The notes under the pieces: model-generated
What the model was told of the DNA's origin: nothing
The model's input: the letters and a program-made list of their open reading frames with translations, nothing else
The model's database searches: none
Assembly: GCF_040954645.1 (NCBI RefSeq)
Contig: NC_092810.1
Coordinates: forward strand, 7,734,185-7,798,184
DNA length: 64,000 nucleotides
Direction: 5' to 3'
Origin: Diabrotica undecimpunctata
Taxonomy: Eukaryota > Arthropoda > Insecta > Coleoptera > Chrysomelidae
Made by a program: the position numbers and the translations under genes
Part shown: in pieces, positions 58,243-64,000 of the stretch
How positions within the stretch are numbered: position 1 is the stretch's first letter
Layout of the letters: every line of letters begins with the position of its first letter

Positions 58243-60001
58243 CCCCTCTCAATGCTGGAACTGCTTCTTCCCACAGACTTTTAGGAAGATTTGTTTCAAC
58301 AAACATCGCTCTTACCTTGTCTAAAATAGTACGATCAAATCGTTCTGCTATACTATTCTGCTGAGGTGTGTACCCAGCTGTAAATTCTTGCACTATACCA
58401 TGTTGTACACAATAGTTTTTAAAAATTTTAGAAGACATCTCTCCTCCCATATCCATTCTTATTCTAGATACTCTCCTTCCTTCTGCTGCTAATTTTTCAA
58501 TGTGATTAATAAGATGCGACTCACTCTCGCATTTTCTTGTCATTAAATAGACAACACTAAAATGTGAAAAATCATCAATAATTGATAAGTAATACTTCTC
58601 ACCAGAAAATGTTGGATCTTTGGGCGGACCCCAGGTGTCAACATGTAAAAGTTCGCCAACTCTAGAAGATTTTTTGTACAAAACTTCTTTAAAAGTCCCA
58701 ACAATTGAAGTCCCCTTCTATTTACATGCCCTAACCGTAAGTGCCATAAGTTTTTATTACTATGCTTTGCTACTAAACTGGATTGCACTTTATTTAAATG
58801 AAAATTTGCAACAAATAAATTACTTTTGTGTTTACAACAAATAAGTTTGAAGTTCTTTTTTCTTATTTCAGCCTTATTTTCTGTAAATACAAATGTGAAA
58901 CCCAAATTGTTTAGTTTACTAACTGATAATAGATTATATTCTAGATTATTTAATATGAGTACATCAATGTTGATAGGAATTTCATTGTAATAAACTTTTA
59001 ACATACCTTTTTACAAGAATTCATTACCCTTCCATCTGCTATTTTAATGCCAACAGGCTCAATTTCAACAATGTTACTTATAAATTGTTCATATTTACCA
59101 CTGCACATATTTTGTGATGCTCCGGAATCTATTATAAATGAAATTTGGTTGTCATCATTCTTGAGATCTTCAGCTGATAGGGCTGTGATAAAACTTACTT
59201 CATCTTCAGCTACTTTCGCATGGACATTATGCTTACTTTGTGTATTATTACCAGTTCTTCTGCCACGGGAATAGTTATTTCCACGAAAAAATCTACCTCC
59301 ACTGCTGTTACCTCTATAATTATTGTTTTTTTCTGAAAAAATTGGACACTAAACTCCCTTCAAGTCCACAAAATGAGCAACGGGGTTTTTTATTATCTTG
59401 CTTTTTATAAAACGAGGATTCTTCACTTACTTTTTCATTATTTTTCAACTTCAGTTCTGCATCAAGTAATTTTGCTTTAACAAAGTCAACAGTTAACTTG
59501 TCATTTGACGTTTCTAACAGTAATGACAGTGTCGAACGTATCTGTCATTGTTAACAACAGGTGACAAACCTTATCATCTTCTTCTATTGTGGTTCCAGTG
59601 GATTCGAGGTCACGTATTAAACAATCGAACTCAACGAAAAACTTTTGTAAATCTGTGCCTTGTTTATATTTCAAGGTTAATAACTTTTTTCGCACATATA
59701 AACGAGAAAGAATACTTTTTCTTTCAAAAACTTTTTCTAAATTTTTTATCATTTCGAAAGCTGACTTACAATCACGAATATATTCTAAATGTTCATCTGT
59801 AATGCATGTGACAATAATAGATCTCGCTGTTGCATCATGCTTTTTATGCTGAGATTGCTCGTCTCTTGATAAAGCTGCTAGTTGCGTTGCAGTTACTTCT
59901 GTGGTAATCAAATCTTTAACACCTCTGGCATCTAGAAGATTGCCTAATCTAAATTTCCAGGACGAAAAATTCGTAGATGTTAATTGCGGATACAAACTCA
60001 C
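58243..60001 (-). pseudogene. Copia-B gag, protease and integrase
   Basis: Gag at 59501-60001 (MSLYPQLTSTNFSSWKFRLG), then a frameshift. A Gly/Arg/Asn-rich region and the protease box FIIDSGASQNMCSG lie at about 59100-59340. The pre-integrase segment is at 58543-59004 (NLWHLRLGHVNRRGL). The integrase core is at 57965-58681 (HVDTWGP, SIIDDFSHFSVVYL, RMDMGGEMS, YTPQQNSIAERF), ending LWEEAVPAL at the PPT. Several frame changes. No RT or RNase H. Confidence 0.8.
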
Positions 60002-60146
60002 GGTTGAATTCGCACTACTTAAACTTTAGGCTGCCATTTTTAATTTTATTGCCGGTCACTAATAACACTTTTTGCCGGTTTCCACAAATTGGGAACACTA
60101 AACAAAAACTTTACTTGTTATGGAATGTATTCTGGGCCCATAACCT

Positions 60147-60322
60147 TTTGAATAAACTTTCAGACTTGCAGAGTATAATTAAATGAGTGTAATTAATTAT
60201 TTGAGAAAGTAAAACACCGCTCCATGTGCAGAACAGAATGATAACTTCTTTATTACTTCAGTCATGGTAGCCAACCTGATTTACAATATGTTTGGGGATC
60301 AGGATAGGCAACATTTCAATAC
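60147..60322 (-). repeat. Copia-B 5' LTR
   Basis: 176 bp, matches the interrupted copy at 56420-58242 with about two differences. The tRNA-iMet-type PBS lies immediately left of it (about 60133-60146). Confidence 0.85.
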
Positions 60323-61977
60323 CAGCTACTGCATGTAAATTTATTTGGATTTTTTGTGCAACGTTTGTTGTCATTCGGGTAGTTCGGCATTTTTCTGTTA
60401 ATTTATATGCCAATTCGTTTATAAAAAGCCTTCTTTTATGTAATTTGTTCCTATTATGAAACCCAAAAATTGATGATAGGGCTTCTTTACTTTTATTTGG
60501 TAGAAATTCAACTGGAATAAAAGTTTTTATCTTTCGTAATGTTCCAATTAGTGTTAGTTTACGTTTTAATAATTCAGGTAATGGTAGTCAGTAAAAAAAT
60601 TATCCGTGATTATGTTTCGCCCAGAATTCTGAACATCTTTTATAAGTCGTAAAACCACATTTCTGCCCTAATGTACGTCACGGGGCTGATTTTCTACTTT
60701 TCCTGTATACACTTCTGCACAATACACACGCAGTTTTGACATCAGATAAAAGCCATAATTTAATTCCATATTTCCCACGTGGTTTTGTTGGAATATACTG
60801 TCTGAAGGAACACTTACCTCTAAATGGTACAAGTTGTTCGTCGACAGTGAGGCTTTCATATGAAACAAACATTTTGGAAAGTTGTGCTACAAATAAATCA
60901 GAAACACTTCTAATTGGAGCTACCTTGTCGTGCCTCCGTCGAATAGGTCTATCCTCTTTATTATCAAATCGCAAAAAGCGGCTAATGTTACAAAATCGTT
61001 TCAAAGACATAGTAGCTCTAAAAATGGGCCTACCATCAGAATTGCTCCAAAGTTCCTGCAAAGATTCTCCGGCACCTTTATGAACACCAGCCAGAAGAAG
61101 TAAACCTTGAATAAAAATGCAAAATTTCAAGTTAATTTATTCTATAACTGTAATGAAAGTATTTATCTATAAAAGCTTCTAACTCTTCCAGTGATATTTC
61201 TTTTACAGTTAACATTTTTTCATTACATATGCGACCACATTCTCTGTTAGTTTTCACTAAGAGTAAATTGAGCATTTCATCAGTGAAAAACAATCTCATT
61301 GAAGATATAGGTTCATCAGTAATTCGTTGAGTGGCATATCTTGTGGGACCTGGCACAGGATTTAGTATATTGATGGATCTAAACAATATACAACGCAATT
61401 AGTAACCAAAACCCACATATTTAGTAAGAAAATATGTGTAGCACTTGACCCACCACATACCTTACACGTGACGGAGGTGGTTGATATTTGTTCCAGACTG
61501 TCCCATCCCGAGTAGTATATTGTAAATCTTCTTGTTCAGGAACTTCTATTTCATTTTCCGAATTTTCGCTTTCATCTTTGTCATCATCAACCATAGATAC
61601 ATGATCTTCTTCAGAAAATTCTTCATCTACTAACTCTGCATCACTAGTGACGTTTCTAAATTGGTAGATTCATCTTCAATTTCTGAGTCTTCTTCAAGGA
61701 TTTTTCGTAATTCCTCTTCCGTGAGTCCTCTCCTGGAGCTCATTTTTCAGCAAGCGCTTATTATTCTGTTTTTCACAAATGATTGTATACCACACTCTCA
61801 ACTCTAAACTCCAAGCGATCAAGTCTGGTACAACACTAAAGATACTCGACAAACGCTTCCGAAAATAGAACCCATAAAATCTAATCACCCTTCTCAGAAA
61901 AATAAACAAAACAAACATCACGTACATTTGGAAACACTTCTAGGTCCAGGCGTATCCAGAGACAATACAAAGGTTAA

Positions 61978-62357
61978 TTGGACTATCAATATTAGAGTAA
62001 TAAAATGCAATTTCCAGTTTAAAACAAAATATAACGCAGTTGAACCATCGCTGAAATCTTTAAGCTTTTGAACACTAAACTCTTATGCGAATTATTTAAC
62101 AACATATACAAAATTCCCAGACAATTTGCAAAAAAACGAGGAAAAAAGTAACTTTATGGATATTTGCTTATAACAAATTGGAAAACTAAGTTCCTGAACA
62201 TTTCACATGAAACATTTGGAGATATCTACAAAAATAAAGCAAAGAAAAATGTGATACTAATCTTTGTTTTTGAATAACAATTTTGCAAACCAGCTGTGTT
62301 GGGAAAGTTCGAAATTTTCCCTACTTACCTGTTTGTCATATACAAATAAAGACTTAC
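61978..62357 (-). other. MOSPD-like intron, piggyBac-free part
   Basis: AT-rich intron DNA. The last ~35 bp before the exon is a 29-bp tandem copy of the exon end and donor (see findings). Confidence 0.6.
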
Positions 62358-62494
62358 CTATTTGTCATATACATTCTTTGTTCATCTGTTGTACTTCTGT
62401 CAGAATGAGGTAAATTTTGAAAGTCACCATCATTGGAAATGTTGTCTCTTTCACCAGGCATTAGCAGGGCTTCAATATCTCTTTTACCAAGGAG
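62358..62494 (-). CDS. MOSPD1/3-like protein, penultimate exon
   Basis: 137 bp between acceptor TTTATAG|CTC and donor AATAG|GTAAGT. Encodes LLGKRDIEALLMPGERD, a hydrophilic linker, and MYMTNR, joining in phase to TLPAINST of 55829. LLGKRDIEALLMP aligns with ALGRKEVVATLLP of MOSPD1, in the same place before the membrane segments. The 6.5-kb intron to the last exon is filled by nested transposons. Confidence 0.8.
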
Positions 62495-62539
62495 CTATAA
62501 ACAAAATACGAAGTTATAAAATATGAAGAAATAAAAACG

Positions 62540-62881
62540 AAAGTGGGTTTCAACAAGACGGGTGTTCTGCACATAATGCAAAAGCCTTTAGAGACTATTT
62601 AGCGTTAATTTTTGCTGAACCTGTCATTATTACAGACGGTACAATAAAATGGCCATCTCGGTCAACCGACTCTAGATTTTTATTTTTGGATGATGCTAAA
62701 AACGAAATTGTACAGGTATGAGTTCGAGCGAGCCACCAACTTGGAGAAACTGAAAGAAAAGATAATCCAACTTAGCCAAAACATATTGGCAGATGAACTC
62801 AACGCCATGAAAAATTTGTATAATAGATTTGGTTACTGTTCGTTACAATGTGGTGATATGTTTGAACATTTAATTACCTAA
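62540..62881 (+). pseudogene. Tc1/mariner-like transposase relic
   Basis: Same subfamily as T3. A QQDGCSAHNA-like block is read around 62548 with a frame change, then WPSRSTDSRFL and, in the frame 62690-62881, YRYEFERATNLEKLKEKI and LNAMKNLYNRFGY, corresponding to the T3 C-terminus. Several frame changes. Confidence 0.7.
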
Positions 62882-62989
62882 AAATTTGGTTTAGAATGTC
62901 TAATCGTTTGGAATTATTTTTTATTTGATATTTGATTTTTATATAACTAATTTTTATTGTATTTATTAAAAAGGAGTTAAAGAGGTAAG

Positions 62990-63470
62990 GTTTAAAGTAG
63001 AAGCGTTGAAGAGCCCTGAGATAGCTAAGAGATTCGAGGAAAGTCTCGAAAGCAAGCTGGAAGGCTGCACGGATGTTATAGTTGAAAGTATTAACAACTA
63101 TTGGAGGCAGTGTAGAGCCACATTGGAAGAAGAGGCAACTGAAGTTATCGGAAAGTAAAAACGTACAAAATTAAGGTCAGGCTGGTACGATGAGGAACAG
63201 AGGAAGAGTATAGGTAGCTGAGAAGAGAAGAAAAACGAATACTTAAAAAAAAAAGAAGAAAGAGCATATAGAGAGCCAACTAAAAGAAAAAGAACTAGGG
63301 AACTATAAGGCACAAGCAGAAACGCGAAAGTTCTACAAGAGGATTAACCAACCCAGGAAAGAATCCAAACCTAGATTATCAATCGTTAGAAATAGAACAG
63401 GTGAGATCATACTAGAAAGATGGGCAGAAAACTTCGAGGAAAGGCTCAATATAAGAGGTGAGACAGGGCT
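62990..63470 (+). pseudogene. LINE relic (endonuclease-RT linker region)
   Basis: Plus strand: RFKVEALKSPEIAKRFEESL, NYWRQC, SGWYDEEQRKSI and, after frame changes, RWAENFEERLN. This pattern (GWYDEE...; ERWAEYFEELLN) is typical of the region between endonuclease and reverse transcriptase in RTE-like LINEs. Heavily decayed. Confidence 0.6.
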
Positions 63471-64000
63471 CCACGAATCAGAAATACCAAATAATATCAT
63501 ATTTTAAATTAAAAGATGTAATTTTTCGTCAAGTTTAAATTTAATATAATACAGCTGCTCCTTCCTAATGCTTTACTAGTACTGTCTTTATTTATTATGC
63601 TTTATGAAAGATCAAACCACTATAAACCCATGCATTACCATTGGCATAATAAACTAGTTCTGCTCGTTACTAGTGTCCTTACTTTGACGACGCGACATTC
63701 CAAATAGTTTTTTATGAAGCTTTTTCATTGAGGCGTCATAATGCAGTTTATTATTTTTATTTGGAATAAGGCACTATGTGACTTTAAAATAAGCTTATTT
63801 TGGTGTTTATATTTCCAATTCGAAAATCGTAGTTAAAATACGAAACATTAATAAATTTTATTTATATAAAACGATTTCCGAAGTTAAAATCAAAATGTTA
63901 AATTAAACTTATTGTAAAGGAAAATTGTGGCATATTCCCAATAAAAAACAGTAAGCTTCCATTTAAATCAATTCGCCTAAATTTGATTATCTTAGAACAT
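63471..64000. other. AT-rich window end with degenerate Penelope-like end
   Basis: No gene. 63880-63950 (GATTTCCGAAG..., GTGGCATATTCCCA) resembles the sequence at 1860-1960, suggesting another decayed copy of the same terminal repeat. Confidence 0.4.

Larger units (their letters stand above)
56420..60322 (-). mobile_element. Copia-B, internally deleted, inside piggyBac
   Basis: 176-bp LTRs (right copy 60147-60322; left copy 56420-58242, split by an RTE-like insertion) with 5-bp duplication CAGCT (56415-56419, 60323-60327). LTR differences are about two. The PBS GGTTATGGGCCCAG follows the 5' LTR and the PPT GAGAGGGG precedes the 3' LTR. Gag, protease and integrase remain. RT and RNase H are missing: the integrase frame runs directly into the PPT. 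Confidence 0.85.
56260..61743 (-). pseudogene. piggyBac transposase, interrupted
   Basis: Starts MSSRRGLTEEELRKILEED at 61743. An acidic N-terminus is followed by DDE_Tnp_1_7 segments: 61132-61398 (DEMLNLLLVKTNRE) and 60678-61130 (LLLLAGVHKGAGESLQELWS, SLTVDEQLVPFRGKC with the first D, YIPTKPRGKYGIKLW). At 60323-60660 the second D block (IITDNFFTDYHYLN) and later sequence are read with stops. After the Copia-B insertion, the cysteine-rich C-terminal domain (C...CKRFICPNHSNIFCKSC) ends at 56260. Multiple stops and frameshifts; inactive. Confidence 0.85.
56060..61977 (-). mobile_element. piggyBac-like element in the MOSPD-like intron
   Basis: TTAA at both ends (56060-56063, 61974-61977) followed inward by CCTTCC and CCTTTG, consistent with piggyBac TTAA targeting. 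It contains a minus-strand transposase relic and, inside it, Copia-B. Without Copia-B and its duplication it is about 2.0 kb. Confidence 0.85.

Noticed and set aside
58507..58681. Restoring Copia-A or Copia-B as active retrotransposons
   Set aside because: Both have frame breaks, and Copia-B lacks RT. I describe the breaks only and do not reconstruct proteins.

Overview
The window looks like AT-rich, repeat-dense insect genomic DNA. A beetle, perhaps a leaf beetle (Chrysomelidae), is my best guess. It rests on the transposon mix and on a two-exon C2H2 zinc-finger gene family whose N-terminus ([15 protein letters not shown]...) resembles expanded leaf-beetle families. That attribution is inference from memory, not a search result.

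Backbone: a tandem, same-strand (minus) array of paralogous zinc-finger genes. Four first exons are visible (514-748, 16939-17173, 31994-32228, 51589-51823). Three finger-array second exons are visible (13425-15331 with 21 fingers, 28331-29751 with 15, 47902-49976 with 23); the fourth array lies left of base 1. Donor, acceptor and phase agree in every copy. I call the copies 0, A, B and C from left to right. They differ mainly in finger number, in the transposons between them, and in a tail of frameshifted relic fingers after the stop codon.

Region by region. 1-1770: exon 1 of copy 0, with a 585-bp MITE just upstream of the start codon. 1981-3147: CR1/Jockey-like LINE. 3148-7506: near-complete Copia element (Copia-A). 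7676-11630: insertion carrying an IS630/Tc1-like transposase. 11646-12631: a TIR element without target-site duplication. 13255-17173: gene A. 17880-23552: two Tc1/mariner-like elements with long inverted arms. 23615-26290: Penelope-like DNA, a mariner fragment and a LINE fragment. 26663-27465: RTE-like LINE. 27930-32228: gene B. 32641-36911: second TSD-less element with a P-like insertion that itself holds a gypsy relic. 37152-46725: a Tc1-like element containing a pogo element containing a full-length I-like LINE. 46726-47281: Penelope-like palindrome. 47745-51823: gene C. 52893-54826: Penelope-like fragment and a mariner. 55628-62494: the last two exons of a MOSPD1/3-like gene (minus), separated by an intron holding piggyBac, inside it Copia-B, inside it an RTE-like LINE. 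62540-63470: further transposon relics.

Main unusual signals: (1) four short hammerhead-ribozyme-like motifs whose stems covary, three of them 56-73 nt from a (TA)n tract; (2) a TIR element whose empty sites inside the same window show insertion with no target-site duplication; (3) shared and unshared insertions that order the gene duplications; (4) post-stop relic fingers that expanded together with the coding array. Nearly all transposon genes carry frameshifts, stops or lost catalytic residues. The zinc-finger genes and the MOSPD-like exons are the only convincing host genes.
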